Origin: Buxus sempervirens
Taxonomy: Eukaryota > Streptophyta > Magnoliopsida > Buxales > Buxaceae
Reading direction: 5' to 3'
DNA length: 64,000 nt
Assembly (NCBI GenBank): GCA_947561395.2
Contig: OX387192.1
Span: 248,001-312,000 of the forward strand
Shown piece after piece: positions 10,365 to 23,350 of the stretch. The translations under genes were made by a program, and so were the position numbers. The notes under the pieces are model-generated. The model made no database searches, was not told the DNA's origin, and worked only from the letters and a program-made list of their open reading frames with translations. The first letter of the stretch is position 1, and each line of letters begins with the position of its first letter.

Positions 10365-12625
10365 TGTAGAAACCCGACATTTTTCTCTAAGAATTATTTT
10401 TGTTATTAATTGTGTGGAGAAATAAAGTTAAAACGCTTTGTGTATATATGTAGGAGTCGGTGGGCGAGCACACACCAGATCAGAGGTTTTCAAAAGTACG
10501 TCGAGCGGCAAATTACTTATGGAAGGTATATATATACTTTATGAAAATTAGGTTTAGGGTTTTTGGAATACTCGTATACTCATACTGAGGGCGAATCGCG
10601 ATTGCGGCTGTGGCGATTTGTCCTAGGTTTTCTTTGGGAGAGAAGAAGAACTGGGGGAGTTCTTGCCGTTTGGTGTGTTCGTGATCAAGGAGTTCAGAAG
10701 CGTTTTTCCTCTTGTGATCAAAAGAGCATCTGGGCGACTATAGCAACCAGACGAACGACTGTTGGTTGGGGTTTGCTCTACAAGGGGTTGCTGTTGCAAA
10801 GACTTGGAAGCGTATAAGGTGAGTAGCATCGTTTTAAAATTGGATTTCGTATTGTTTCGTGAGTTTAATCCGAATGCATGTTTTCTGGAATGAGATAGTC
10901 ATGTTTTCTGGAAGGAGATAGTCCGAGTGTGGGTTTTCATTACGACTAAATGAGATGAATAAAAATGTGTTTAGATTAATTTCAAAAGTGTTTTAAAGGT
11001 CTTCTGGGGATATTAGGAGACTGAGAAAATTGTTACAAAGGGAAAATTTTCGGCCAGTCGTGTAGATCTGAAAATAATAGAGAGTCGAAGAAACAGGGTG
11101 GTATTCGCCGAGTGGCGCCGACCTAGCGCCAACTCACCCTAGTCGGCGAACCGACATTTTGACTTACCGCCGAGCCCTTGCCCATCGCGCGCCTAGCTCG
11201 TGCGGTCTTGTTTTCCTTCTCGCCTATGTCGCGCGAGTCTCGCGCCTATCGCACGCTCAGCTCACGCCCAGTAACATTGCACTAAGCGCGACCGGCATTT
11301 GTTAAGAAATGACTTACCGCCGACCTCGCGCCTAGCGCTAGAGGTCAGCGCAAGCCCCGAACTTTTGCCGAAAGATGAGATTTGGTAAAAACAAGTTACA
11401 GTGGACACCTTGAGGGTTTAAGCACTTACTTATTGACTAGTTTAGGATGTTAGAATTACTATATTCATTCAAACCAAATTGGAGAATATTGAATCACATA
11501 CTGAACATTATTACAAACTATTCGAAAGGAGAGTTTAAGAAATTTAGGTAGGTTGAGCTATTTATGATCCTATAAGTAAATGAGCCATCTTTGGTATATA
11601 CTTCATCTGTTTCCTGTTTTTGAAATTGTATAAATCGGTTTCGTTCAATATCCAATTCCAGACAAGTATTGAATGGTTTTGTGTGAGTAAGAGAAATTCC
11701 ATTGCATGAGAGTGTTTTTGTGAGGTTGGGAACCTTTGAATTGTGTGAGTTGATGTTCTGGTTGGAACAACTTGTGATGAGTGTATTGGGATACACAGGT
11801 TTGAAATCAATGTGGGTTTACTGAATGCGGAGTTTATATGGTTATTTATCGGTTTTGAGTTTAGCTTCCCTTGGATCCTTGTTAAGCTTATTAATGTTAT
11901 GGTATTTGTTTATTGGTATAATTGCATGGCCTTGTGTGTTGCCACGACCAGTGTAGAGCAGCCAGATACCCTGAGTAAGCCTGGTTGTCAGTGCCGATAC
12001 CCGGAGTAGGCCGGCATTGGATGAAGATACCCTGAGTAGGCCGTCATTTCAGAGTGTCCGATACCCTGAGTAGGCCGGAACTGTGTACATGGAGGTGTGG
12101 AGTGTCTGCTTGGCATGTAAATTAATCAATTTAACAATATGCATGACATTGACCTTTCGTGGTGTTATCGAAAATCTGGTTGTTTAATTGCTGGTTATTT
12201 ATCGAAGCATGTTTATAACTGTGTTAAACTATTTCTGCATGCATGTGCTACTCACTGAGATATTCGTATCTCATCCCTCGTTGTTGTTTTGTTTTTCAGA
12301 ACTTCGTGGTGAGGCGCCTACTGAGGTAGATCCGACTGACACCTATAGGGAGGAGGATTATTACTACAATCCTTAGACTAGTAGGTTATTTAGATTTAAA
12401 CTATGTTTCAATTGTTTTTGTGGGAAATGTAATAAGGTAGTAAATTGAAACCATTTGATTCTACTTGAAGATTCTATAGACTTCTTAGATAGGAATTTTA
12501 ATTGTGCACTCTGATATGGTATAAATGGTGTGATTATCCAGCGATCACTTTTATTTGGATCCTTACCTAACCCTCTGTGAGACGTGTTATATCTTTAATG
12601 AACAACACGGATCCGGGGCGTTACA
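10365..12625 (+). repeat. 3' LTR (2.26 kb) of the Tekay-like element
   Basis: It starts TGTAGAAACCCGAC right after the polypurine tract and ends GATCCGGGGCGTTACA, termini typical of Tekay/Del LTRs. A TATA-like run (TATATATATAC) lies near 10527. Inside are a GC-rich block (11100-11360) with CGCGCCTAGCG-type words and a tandem array at 11960-12085. The bases after it are CTTAA; the partner TSD would be left of the window. Short reading frames inside are not genes. Confidence 0.88.
11960..12085. repeat. Tandem GATACCCTGAGTAGGCCGG units in LTR
   Basis: Four units of about 30 bp carry GATACCCTGAGTAGGCC or a close variant with different short linkers. A related inverted form (CCAAGTGGAATTCCCCATCC) occurs at about 40990-41100 in the minisatellite LTR. 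Confidence 0.7.
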
Positions 12626-13468
12626 CTTAAGCAGTATAAATGAGGTACCTTAGGTATAATTATGAGGTACTTTAGGTATTCGAATGGGGTACCTTAGGCA
12701 ATACAGTGGAGTACCTTAGCCAATATGAGTGAGGTGCCTTAGGTAATATAAGGAGGTACTTTAGGTATGCATGTAGGGTACCTTAGGCAAACACAAGGGG
12801 ATACCTTAGGCAAACATAGGGGTACCTTAGGCAAACATAAGAGGATACCTTAGGTAAACACAGGGGTACCTTAGGCAATCACAAGGGGATACCTTAGGCA
12901 ACTAAAGTAGGATACCTTAGGTGAAATAGTGAGGTACCTTGGGTAATACTTAGGTGTACTTTGGGCATACAATGGGGGTACCTTGGGTAATACTTGGGTG
13001 TACTTTAGGCATACAATGGGGGTACCTTAGGTAATACTTGGATGTACTTTGGGCATACATTGGGGGTACCTAAAGTATAGAAGTGAGGTATCTTGAGTAT
13101 ACTTAAGAGGTTATTCAGGTATTCTTGGGAGATAATTAAGGTACACTTGAGAGGTACCTTGGGTATTCTTAAAAGTTACTTTAGGTACTCTTAGGGGATA
13201 ATTTGGGGTACACTTGGGTATATTCTGAAAGTACTTTAGGTACACTTAGACTAATTGAAGGGTACCTTAGCCAATTGAAATTGAGAAATAACATTAACTA
13301 AGCTTACCTTAATAACCTTCAATAGAGATCAATTTGATTTCCCCCAAATCCTTAAGCATGATCCACATCCATCTCACCTTCATAACACAAATACTTAATT
13401 AGTCTAATAATCATACTTTAAGTAATTAAACTTAATAATTAAGGTATAATCTGAGTCGGGGTTTTACA
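12626..13468 (-). repeat. Remnant of the minisatellite-bearing LTR (copy 1)
   Basis: On the minus strand it begins TGTAAAACCCCGACTC at 13468. Its last 230 bp (13240-13468) are close to 47890-48106, the start of the TSD-flanked LTR at 39905-48106. The Tekay-like element is inserted at 12625/12626, so the remainder lies beyond the left edge. This shows the minisatellite is an inherited part of the LTR family, not a local expansion. Confidence 0.75.
12640..13265. repeat. Minisatellite with GGTACCTTAGG core
   Basis: About 25 diverged units of 20-30 bp follow each other without unique spacers. Each holds GGTACCTTAGG (or GGTACTTTAGG) followed by an AT-rich part such as CAAACATAAGG. The same array recurs at 46030-46627 and 47197-47610. 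Confidence 0.9.
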
Positions 13469-13549
13469 CGTGCCGTGCCGGGCCAGGGGTCCCAGCTAAA
13501 CGTGCTAGTTTAATGAGTCCTATTTCAATTAAGAAACCTAACACCCTAT

Positions 13550-16126
13550 TCTAACACCCTATTTACGTTTTCGAAATAGAGAAAATAAAGAAGACGGGCA
13601 TGAGAGAGAGGTCGTTGGGTTCTGTCACAAGAGAAAACGAAAAGGAAAAGAAATAAAGAAAGAGAGAGGAAAGTGAGAGGGAGAGCACGCGTAAGAGAGA
13701 GAGAGAGTGAGATAGTGCGTCAGAGAGAGAGATTAGAGAGAAAAAAAATGGGGGGGCATGTTCACGGAAGAGAGAGATAGGGCCACTTTGATCGTAAGTT
13801 GCAGGGTCCTTCTCTTGCAAATTTAAAAGAGTTTCATGTTTGTTTGATATTTCAAGAACTTAAGTTATAAGTTTTTGAATTTAATCTTATAGCCCTGTGT
13901 ATCACCTCTTTGATATTATAAAACTTAAGAGATAAGATTGTAATATTAGAAAAGCGTTAAAAATTCTAAACTTCATATTTAAATTTTACTTTTAATGTTT
14001 GTTGCTTATAACTATTATATAATTGGATTTTATACTAAGATTTTTTATTCTTTGCTCCTTTACTAGTAAATTATCATTGTTAAAGTATGATTATTTATGC
14101 ATCTATCTTAATATTAATATATTAAAGAAATTGATTCCATGGTAAAATAAATTATTTACTTTAGATCCTAAAATGAATACATAAAGGAATAATAATAATA
14201 ATGAAATATGTACACCTTATAGGAAAGACATATAAATAATATATTTTTATGTTAAGTGTCTAAAATTTAGAATGCAGTGCTAAATTACCTTTATTGCTCG
14301 ATAAATGACATCATGTAATAAGATAAATTATTTATAGGAAAGAAAAATAAATAAATAAATATTGCTATTATAAAAATATATATTCTAATACTGTGTGACA
14401 ATTCTTGGACTTGCATAAATTATTTACCTAGAATACCTATGGACTAATAATAATTATAATAAATTGTGAAATATATATTTTAGATATTGTTTGATGATTT
14501 TAGTAAATCTCTAATCAGTTATATTGCTAAATAATTATTATGGATGTGATGTGAATGACTTGGTTGTAACCTGAATTTGATTTGAATTTATATTAAAATT
14601 AAGAAGGATGCTACATGGTGTGAATTATGTAATGCATATTATTTTATCATTTTTGATAATATTATTCATTTGAATGATTATGGATGCATGTGAGATACCT
14701 ATTGGATGAGAAATATTTTATTATGCATAAGTTTTATAGTTGATTATTTTAAAAAAGATACTTGCATTAATTATGAAATTGAAATTGGTAGATTTAATTA
14801 AATATTGCATGAGAACAATGTATGGAAAAGATAGATACATTCTGTAAAAGAGTGAGATGTGAGGGTTGTAGCCCAATATTCACAAAACAACAATGATACA
14901 TAATTATTGTGGATACCTTATGACTTGGAGAGGTGTGCAGGTTAGAGCCCAACAATCACCAAAATCCAGCATGTAGGATAAGGATATTACCTGTGAACCA
15001 TAACTTGGAAATAGTCTAGTATGATATTTTAGAGACCGTGTTGTGAAATTTAGAGTCGGACTGTCACAGGGATGTTTGGTGACATCTGCAGGAGTGTTCC
15101 CCTTTCCAAAAACATTAGTTCGGCATTGTGATTCGATTGGTTGAAAACCCGTAGAACTACGATGTACACGTAAAATACTATAGATGACAAGGAAGAGGTT
15201 GGTGCCTCGAGACTCTATAATCAGAATGTGTGCTATCTGATGTACTCCAAAGGTCATATCACATAAATTTACATAGCATGCTGTAAAAAAATGGGGAGAA
15301 AGGCTTTAGTATTGCAACCCTATACGTGTTCACATGGCTAGGGGGATAAGCACTATAGTGGGATACACACACTATTCATTGCATGCATTCCATATTTGTT
15401 TGCATATGTATTTGTGGATTTTTTTATATATTTATTTCATATAAATGTTATATTTAGGATATACATGCATCTTAGGATTATAATAATTGAATGAAGGAAA
15501 TTAAGTTAAAATCATTGCAAGAATTAATTAACATATTTAAATAATTAATTATTGGCCTATTCTGCTAATCTAGAAATTCCAATTGATATTGAGTATGTGA
15601 GATGAAACCTACTGGGCATATTTGCTCACTCTTACTATTTTACAGGTATTTATGATGTAGCATAGAGGAGCAAGATGATGCCTAGGAAGTGGACTTGATA
15701 CAGTGTGACTAACATCGATAGGGTCTACATAGAGTAGCTTATTTGTTTAGGGATTTATTTTGATGTTTTATTAGTAGAGTAGGTTATTTACATGATTTTA
15801 TATTAATGATAGGTTTATATTGTATCAGGTTGATTTATTGTTTTATATGCACTCTGATATTATTTTAATTAATATATATGAATTTTAGTTGTCTTATATG
15901 TGCAAGATCTTGGAATTTTTATTTATTTGTTTTATTTAGAATTTATTTACGTGATGTTTTATACATAAATGCACCTGAGAGTTGGGTTACTACTTGGGTT
16001 TTCACATTGGGGTGTGTGGAAACTGCAGTCATGTCCTAAGATCCCTATTACCCCATTATCCTTATTATTTATTGTTAATTACTAATATTATAGGGATATT
16101 ATATGTTCAAATTTCGGGGCATGACA
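13550..16126 (+). repeat. Degraded Tekay-like LTR
   Basis: The right end TTCGGGGCATGACA at 16126 matches Tekay-type LTR ends (GGGGCGTTACA class), and TCTAACACCCTATTT near 13551 could be the left end (TGTAACACCC class). The block at 15600-15740 (CTCACTCTTACTATTTTACAG, then a GAGG..GATGATGCC stretch) corresponds to 12245-12360 in the LTR of the better-preserved element. No clear TSD was found. A (GA)n-rich stretch occupies 13610-13745, and 13800-15400 is AT-rich with no gene. The left limit is uncertain. Confidence 0.5.
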
Positions 16127-17020
16127 TTGGAATAGGATTTGAGTGTTTCAGATTTCTAAACATGTATATATAAGTGAGATTTTAATGTTTTTGCATGAGA
16201 AACTTTATGATTGGGTAATATATTGATTTACGAATGATTTGGCATGATTTAGGAATGATATTGGATGATTTCGAACTGATTTAGCATGCTAAAAACATGT
16301 TTCTGCATTTTAAAATTTTAAAATCAAATGCTTCAGAAAAAACAAGAAACTACCAAAATAGCCTTGATGCCCAAGCTCCGCTAGAGCGTTTAACCAAGCG
16401 CCAAGGCTAAAAATAGAACGAATGACCCTCGCTCAAGCACAATTTCAAGCGATTGAGATTGACTAAGAATTTTTTTTAAACCCGAGAGCTTTTTACGAAT
16501 AGTCGACCTTCACTCGAACGACACATCGAGTGTTGAAGCCCAGAAAACCTAAGCTCGAGCACTACTTTGAGCACTAAGCACAGACTAAGGATAAACCATA
16601 TAACACCTGAGCTAAGCTCGCACGTCCAATTCCAAATTTCTTGATTTTGTGAATTTTGACCTAGTTTTCAAATCTAAAATGATTTTTATGCAAATCCAAC
16701 TCATATCTCAACAAAATTAAGGTGCTTTGAAAAGGTTTTCACTAACCAAATAATTTTATACCATTCATTGAAGATTTTGGGTACGTTCTGGTGGAATAGG
16801 TGGTTTAATACTAAATTAGTGGACTTGGTGGATTCAAAGGGGTTTTTACTGCTTCTTTTTTATTTCTACAGTTTTATTATATGATTCTAAACAAGACTTA
16901 GACTCCTAAAATTATTCAAAAAGATTTACATTAGATTTTGGGCATTAGGATGAAAGTTCATGGTTTATAAGATTTTAGTCTTCTAAAGTAATAGTGATTT
17001 TATTTTAAAGGAATGTGTAT
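16127..17020. other. AT-rich intergenic stretch, nothing coding
   Basis: No reading frame longer than chance and no protein motif. The stretch 16370-16630 is richer in G+C with scattered GCTCGAGC-like words, reminiscent of the GC-rich block in the LTR at 11100-11360, so it may be old LTR debris. Confidence 0.4.
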
Positions 17021-17024
17021 ATTT

Positions 17025-17435
17025 TGGGTATTCACATGTATCTTATGGGTTCTTCTTACTTCCATGTATCTCTGAGTAAATTTGGTACCTCTCCATGTAT
17101 CTTGGATTGAGGATTTGGCTTTCCCATATATCTTGGGATAATCTTTTGGGTTTCTCCATGTATCTTGGAGTGAGTTCTATATCACATTGGCATTTTTGGG
17201 TTGATTGAATTTATTTTGGACATTAGAGATGTTTGCTTTGTGTCTAGTGGGCATAACTTGTTATGGATCCAAAGTCTAGCTAGATAGTGAAGTGGGTCAC
17301 TCATTGTTTTGTTAACCCATGGTCCATATATGCATCTTAGTCCATGTATCTCGACAATCCCTTTTCCTCAATCCAGGTATCTCACTAGGAAGTTGGGAAT
17401 CACAACAATTTTCTTCCTCGATCTGTGTATCTCAG
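17025..17435. repeat. Interspersed TCCATGTATCTTGG repeats
   Basis: At least nine copies of (T/C)CCATGTATCT(T/C)GG or a close variant lie at irregular 20-60 bp spacing (near 17034, 17061, 17093, 17125, 17155, 17325, 17341, 17372, 17420). It is a decayed minisatellite, probably within an LTR. Confidence 0.6.
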
Positions 17436-17489
17436 TGGAAAGTTTCATTCTGCCTGCTAACATTAATCCCTGTTGTGGGACCATGGAAA

Positions 17490-19890
17490 TCGCATAAGGG
17501 ACTTCTCTAAATACCACACGGAGTTCAACAAACAAGGAGTCGTCACCATTTATGAATCTTAGTGTGAATGGTCACCAAAGTCTGCATAAAAGAACAAAAT
17601 AAGGCTAAAGTAGCTCTAATTTATAATCTACACCAGAGATGGGATAAGGAAGTTAAATTATGAGTAGGAAAGGTGTTAAGCACCCCTACTCATCCATCTA
17701 GGATTGCTGGCACATACATGAATCATTCAAAAGAAAACAAAAGGGAACAAACAAGTGTGTGATTCTCCACATGAGTAGTCCAATTAATTCTGGACACTCT
17801 CTGTGGATTCATCACTCTTAGGACATCATGATCAAAGCAAAAAATCAATACAAAAGTTCAAGAAAAGAGGATCAAGTCAAATCTAAAAAAACAATGCATT
17901 CAAAAGCTATTCAAGATATGCATCTTCAATTAACCATAACTCATTCATTTCCAACTCAAACTGAATGAAACCAAAGCCATTTGAAAGCTTATATAGATTA
18001 GAAATCTCAGTAAAAATCTTATTTAAATCCGATTAAAATCAAGAGAGATATGCTTGTTCAAAGCTGCTAGTCTATCACAGTAACAGTGGTGACCAAGCCT
18101 ACTTCCCAAGCCTATTCGTGAAGTTTGGCTCCATATAAATCCATGAAAATTGGTATGAATAAAGTATTAAACACCATCTTTTGAATGGCAAAAGCCTCAG
18201 CCCTTAGTTCATCCATATGAAGTGTATGTGTGCTTGCAAACATGTCAACTCAATCACAAATTGACCTTGTTAACGACTATTGAGCAGTACAAGGTCAATC
18301 AAGCACACAGACCTTAATTTTGACTTAAAAATCATGAAACCACTTGGATTTGAAAGCAGACTCATGAAGGAAGATTCAGAAATCAAAATCACTCAAATAA
18401 GAATTAAAATGAGCCTCAAGTGCTCAATTAAAATAACAAGTATATCAAACTATGTAAATATGACTTGTCAACTTCAATCAAATGGTGTAAGCAATCGGCT
18501 AAATAAAAACTTATGAAAATTCGCAAGATTAAAATAGACATCTTCGCCTTTCAAATACAACTAGTTTCATTCAAAAATTCCTTCGAAGGACCAAGTAATG
18601 AAGGAAACAAGTTGGAGTATAGGTTATGTCCAAATTTGGGAAACAAGAGTGAAATCGAGTCAAAAATATGATCTAAAAATATTAGGGCATGGATTTAGCT
18701 TAGATCTCTCATTATTTGGAGAGTGAGAGACAAATCAACCCATATTTGTTTGGGATTCACCAAGATTGGAAGAGATTAAACCATACATTCTTCTCTAGAA
18801 GATCAAAACCATTAAAATGAATGATCAAGAAGTCATGAGATATTGCTATAAGGTTTCAATCTCAGATCTACCATATTGAGCATGGTAGATCAAACATCCA
18901 TGCCTAGAATGAAGAAAACTCTAACATCCATGCACAAAAATTGTATAAAACTCACAATAGTGGAGGAAAATCACATAAAGCAACTACAATCAAAAGGAAA
19001 GAACCCAAATTATAAGAAAGGGTTCTAATCCTAAAGGATCCATCCCCATAGATCGTTTCCCCTAGCCTTCTCTTCACGTTTTACGGCTAGAGAGAGACTT
19101 AAGGCACTTTGATCAAGGGTTTAGGGCTACAAACACAAAGAAGCCTTATCTACAGAAAGGTAGAAGGTGAGAGTGCTGGAATTTGAATGAGAAGACTAAA
19201 TTTAAAATGGTTTATACCTTGGTCTTCAGCTCCTTCTTCAATCCAAGCAAGCAACCTTCAAGTGTGTATTACAACAAAGTCTCCCCTCCTCTTGGCAAGG
19301 CTCTTGATGAGCATCAAATTTGTAGCCATTTGCTTGAGGAGAGACCTCGTATTTATAGGCACAATTGAGGGTAAAAAAGTCCCAAGGGCATGCATAAAAA
19401 GAATCTAGATTCTTTTAATTCAAGCCAAAGGCGTGAATTGAAAGAATTCCTTTGATTTCAAAAAGTGAATAGGGTAGATCATGTCTCACAAAAAGGTAAG
19501 AAGTATAAATTAAGTTCCGACCTCGAGCTTTTTCAAAAATCCAAGAACAGAGCACCACCAAATAATTTATACGATAAACCACTTACCGTATATTTCTTAC
19601 AGTGATCAACAAAGATGTATTACATTGTATGATTATTGCGGTAAAGCATTCTGTTAGCCTCCCATGTGCACAATTGACGTGGCACAACTGCCAAACTTTC
19701 CGAATTCCACCTTAACCGTCACTTGCACGCACGGAGAAGGCATGAGTGGCCACCATATTGCAAACTTGGTGACCACCGGATTGACAAGCTAGAGAAAACC
19801 AAAATGGAAATCACCGTAATATTCTTACGGTGGGCACATCACCTTATTTACATTACAGTGGACTCTTATTTTTAACAATTTGAAGTTAAA
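17490..19890 (-). repeat. Degraded LTR, probably Tat/Ogre-like, minus strand
   Basis: Near 17530-17700 the inverse of GGTGACGACTCC and the phrase AGGTGTTAAGCACCCCT resemble U5 ends of Tat-type LTRs. A minus-strand TATA-like box (GCCTATAAATACGAGG) lies at 19350-19365. Between them is a transcribed-leader-like region with CTTGGTC..TCTTCAATCC at about 19219-19245. Above it, 19560-19870 carries repeated TTACCGTA / TTACAGTG words. Exact ends and TSD were not found. Confidence 0.4.
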
Positions 19891-20229
19891 ATACATGCAA
19901 TATTACATACATCTAACTTTTGAAATATTTTTATTATTTTCTCAAATATTGGTGCAATCTGGGTCGGTGCTCCTCTATGTTGCAATTCGTGTATATCGGC
20001 CAACATACAACGTGAGGTAACATTTGGAGGCGGGCTTTAACTTCTCAAAGATGTCTTATTTCACAAGTCCCGTGATGTCACAATATTGTGGCTTGTTGAT
20101 TGTATAATTCAAGTATTAATTATTGGTTTTTACTTTGGAAATATGTGTTTGGGATCTCATGCTACATTCCTTGGATATTTGGTATTGGTTTTATCGTTGG
20201 TATTGGATTTATCGTTGGAACCTCATGAA

Positions 20230-20714
20230 AATGATTTTTAAAACATATGGACTATTTTATTATATGCATGTTACTACTTACTAGGATTTTATATCTCATT
20301 CCATTATTTTTTTAATGTTTTGTTTTCAAATACTCTTGGAGAGGACGTGCCAGCTAGGGTAGATATTCTTGAGGGTATAGCTGAAAAATTAGAGGATCAT
20401 ATCATAGCTCTTTAGTTTCCTTTATATTTTGATAGGGAAATTGTTAGGAGTTTTCTTCTTTATGTTAAGTTATGAGTAATGCTCGGAATAGTTAGCATAC
20501 CTTTTGATCTTAGATCTCATTTATTACTTGGGAAGTTTTATTTTAAGGCTTCAGCACTTTGAATTTAAGGTAATGAAGAAGTTGTTTAAATTGTTAGTGC
20601 ATTCCGATTTATTTTTAATCCTTTTATGCTTTTGTACTTAATTGTTTGGTATCACTAAAGTTATGCTTCAATCCATTGTAAAAAAAGAAAACAACACCAG
20701 ATCTAAGGCATTAC
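20230..20714 (+). repeat. 3' part of a degraded Tekay-like LTR
   Basis: The run TTACTACTTACTAGGATTTT, TTTTGTTTTCAAATACT, AGGTAGATATTC..GAGG parallels 12245-12375 of the intact LTR. The end CAGATCTAAGGCATTACA is a decayed version of GATCCGGGGCGTTACA. The 5' half was not recognised. Confidence 0.5.
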
Positions 20715-20929
20715 ATGCAAACAAGGTACATTATTTCCATGTGATGTAGTTTCTACACAATTTTTTTCACAATTGCCCTTCAAATTGTTTTGACCATATA
20801 TTTTTCATCTGGACTCCAATTCCGTGTGTAGGTGTGAATGAATCAAGGAGATGTGCAAGAGTATACAATTACCGTGACATTAAACTTACGTGTCACACTT
20901 TTAAATTGCAAGAAAGAGTGATTGAACAT

Positions 20930-22110
20930 AGATTAATGCTAATAACTTGAGTGAAAAAAAAACCCAATTTGGATTTATGCCTAGAAGATCCACTACGGAA
21001 GGTATATTTTTAATTATACAGTTAATAGGAAAGTCTAAAGAAAACAAAATTGATTAATATATGTGTTTTATTGATTTAGAAAAAGCATATGGTAGGGTTT
21101 CAAGAGACATAATTTTGGTGGACTTTGTAGAAAAAAGGTGTACCAATGAAATATATATATTAATTTAATGTAATCAAAGATATACATGAGGGAGTCTTAA
21201 CTAAAATATGAAAACTATTGACAATTAGACAACTGTGTTTCCGGTTAAGATAGGTTTCCATTAAGGCAACTATTAGTCCTTATCATTTCGTTTTATTTGT
21301 GGATGAGTTAACTCAAGATAAGGTGCCTTGGTGTATATCATTTGCAGATGATATAGTCTTGGTGGGTCACACTAAAGAAAAGTTAAATGTTAAATTAGAA
21401 TCATAAAGGTATACCTTAAATTCAAAGAGTCTTAAATTAAACCATCAAAAGACTGAATATACAAAATGCTATTTTAATACAAACAACAATTTAACTAACA
21501 AAACTATTGGAATTGACAATTAGGATATCTTTATAAGTAATAAGTTCAAATATCTTCCATCAATGGTACAAAAAGATGAATATTTGATGAAGATGTAGCA
21601 TATAGGATTTAAGCTGGTTGGCTCAAGTGGAGAGCACTTCTTGGGTGTTGTGTGATGAGTGTTCCACTTAGATTAAAGGAAAGTTCAAAAGACAACAGTG
21701 AGACCAACTATATTGTATGGTATAGAATGTTAAGCGACAAAGAATCAACATGTTCAGTGAGATGAGGATGCTAAGATGGACTTATGGCAAAATTAAGAAA
21801 GACAAAATAAAAAATAAAGGCATTTGAAAGTGTTTAGGCATCACATCTATTAGGGATAAAATGTAGGAGAGTAGATTAAGATAATTTAAACATGTAAAGT
21901 AGAAACCTAGAGATAGGCGTGTAAAAAGGTGTAAGAGGATGCATATTGAAGGGAATAAGAGAGCAAGAGAGAGACTTAAGAAGACATCGATACAGTCAAT
22001 AGAACAAACTTACAAAAACGTAAATTAACTGAAAATATGATTTTTGATCAAGTTGGATGGAGAGAGAAGATAAGTGTCACTTACACCACTTTAGTAGGAA
22101 CTGCCTTATC
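20930..22110 (+). pseudogene. RTE-type LINE reverse transcriptase remnant
   Basis: Translated pieces in changing frames match the plant RTE LINE RT: FGFMPRRSTTEGIFL, CFIDLEKAYGRVSRD (about 21064-21105), SPYHFVLFVDELT (about 21272), the catalytic box SFADDIVLVGHTKE (about 21340-21375), then LRWTYGKIKKDKI and, near 22020-22110, the C-terminus FDQVGWREKISV..LVGT. Many stops and frameshifts make it inactive. 5' truncated, as is usual for LINE copies. Confidence 0.8.
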
Positions 22111-22384
22111 TATATTATTAATAAAGAGAAGATGGGGAATATTCCCTCCAGATTCTGACCCCTTTTTCTTTTTCCAAACATTGCCCTCCCCAAACAGAAT
22201 AATCCCCCACTATTTTATTAAACATGTTATAACTACCTAGGGCTGTTTATCTAAATGGGCCCACGTTTTCTACGCGTGCAGCCCTTGGTCAAAATTAAGG
22301 GATAATAATGTTGATGGTTATAAAAATATGATAATGTTGATGGTTATTGGACAAAGCTAATAGTGTTGGGGTTAATTAAGGGAT

Positions 22385-22690
22385 GTGATGATTGGGGTGA
22401 TGGTACGAGTGAGAGTCGTGGTAATGGTGGTGGGTGCTAGGTGTTGGCATGGTTTGATGGGTGGGTTAGGGGTGGTGACGGGTGAAGGTAGGAGTATGGT
22501 GGTAACAGTGGTGGGTGTTGGGATGGTTGATCTGTGGGATGAGGGAGGGAGTGAAGGTTGTGGGGGGGGACAACGGCCGTGACCATCTTGTTATGCTTGT
22601 GGTGGTGAAGGGCAGTAGGGGTGGTGGCAGTGGCATAGAGGTAGTGGCGTGACATGGGCAATGACTCTAGTGAGTGATCGTGATAGTGTT
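22385..22690. repeat. GGT/GTG-rich low-complexity DNA
   Basis: Plus strand is made of GGTGGTGG, GGTGATGG and GTTGTTGTTG-like words. Long open frames on both strands here are a by-product of the skewed composition. Confidence 0.7.
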
Positions 22691-22700
22691 GTTGTTGTTG

Positions 22701-23350
22701 TTTTTTTTTTTTTTTTTTTTGGGTAAAAGCCAAAGCTAGAAGCTAGTTCATTTCATTCAAAAAAGAGATCAGTACATCAGTTAGGGCCGAAGCCACCAGT
22801 GGACACAAAAACAACCAAGAACAGAAGCAATATCCATATCCATAACCAAAACGAGCTATCCATCGGCATTGGCTGCCAGCCAAAACAAAGTTCGGCAGAC
22901 GCCGTAGTCAGAGTCAGTCTCGTCCCCTTCTTCATCCTCTTCACTTTGGATTTCCATCAGAAAACGAAACCCAAGTGTCGTTCCTTTGTCGTACGCCTGA
23001 GAGCCAAAACCTGGTCAGACGTCACCCACCGGAGGCCTATCCTTCGACAACCTCTGCAACTTTGCTCCAAAATCAAACACTTCAACAGAAACCTAAGCTA
23101 TCACGCACTTCACACCAATGAGAAACCCTCTGCAAAACCCACCAATCATACGCTTCACCTAAAAGCAGACACTTCACCACTGAGACCCTCCTCAAAACCC
23201 TAGCATCGCGTTAAGAAAACCTCCGCCAAACCCTAGCTTCACCGGTGAGAAGCTTGGGTTTGGGTTTCTCTCCGACTTAGCGGCTGCTTTGCGGAGGGCT
23301 TCTCACCGACAAAGCTTGAGTGTTGCGGATGGTTTCTCACCGACAAAGCT
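22701..23350 (-). mobile_element. Poly(A)-tailed retroposon fragment
   Basis: A run of 20 T at 22701-22720 is the poly(A) tail of a minus-strand insertion. The body upstream contains a direct repeat CTCACCGACAAAGCTTG (near 23304 and 23336) and a C/A-rich frame (22799-23203, plus) with no known domain. It resembles the start or end of a LINE, but the family is not certain. Confidence 0.4.

Noticed and set aside
11100..11360. GC-rich block that could be taken for a CpG island or gene start
   Set aside because: It is inside the 3' LTR of the Tekay-like element and consists of degenerate CGCGCCTAGCG-like words.
12640..13265. Array that at first glance could be taken for a CRISPR-like repeat
   Set aside because: Units are contiguous and diverged with no unique spacers. 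The genome is a plant, and the same array sits inside a TSD-flanked LTR.
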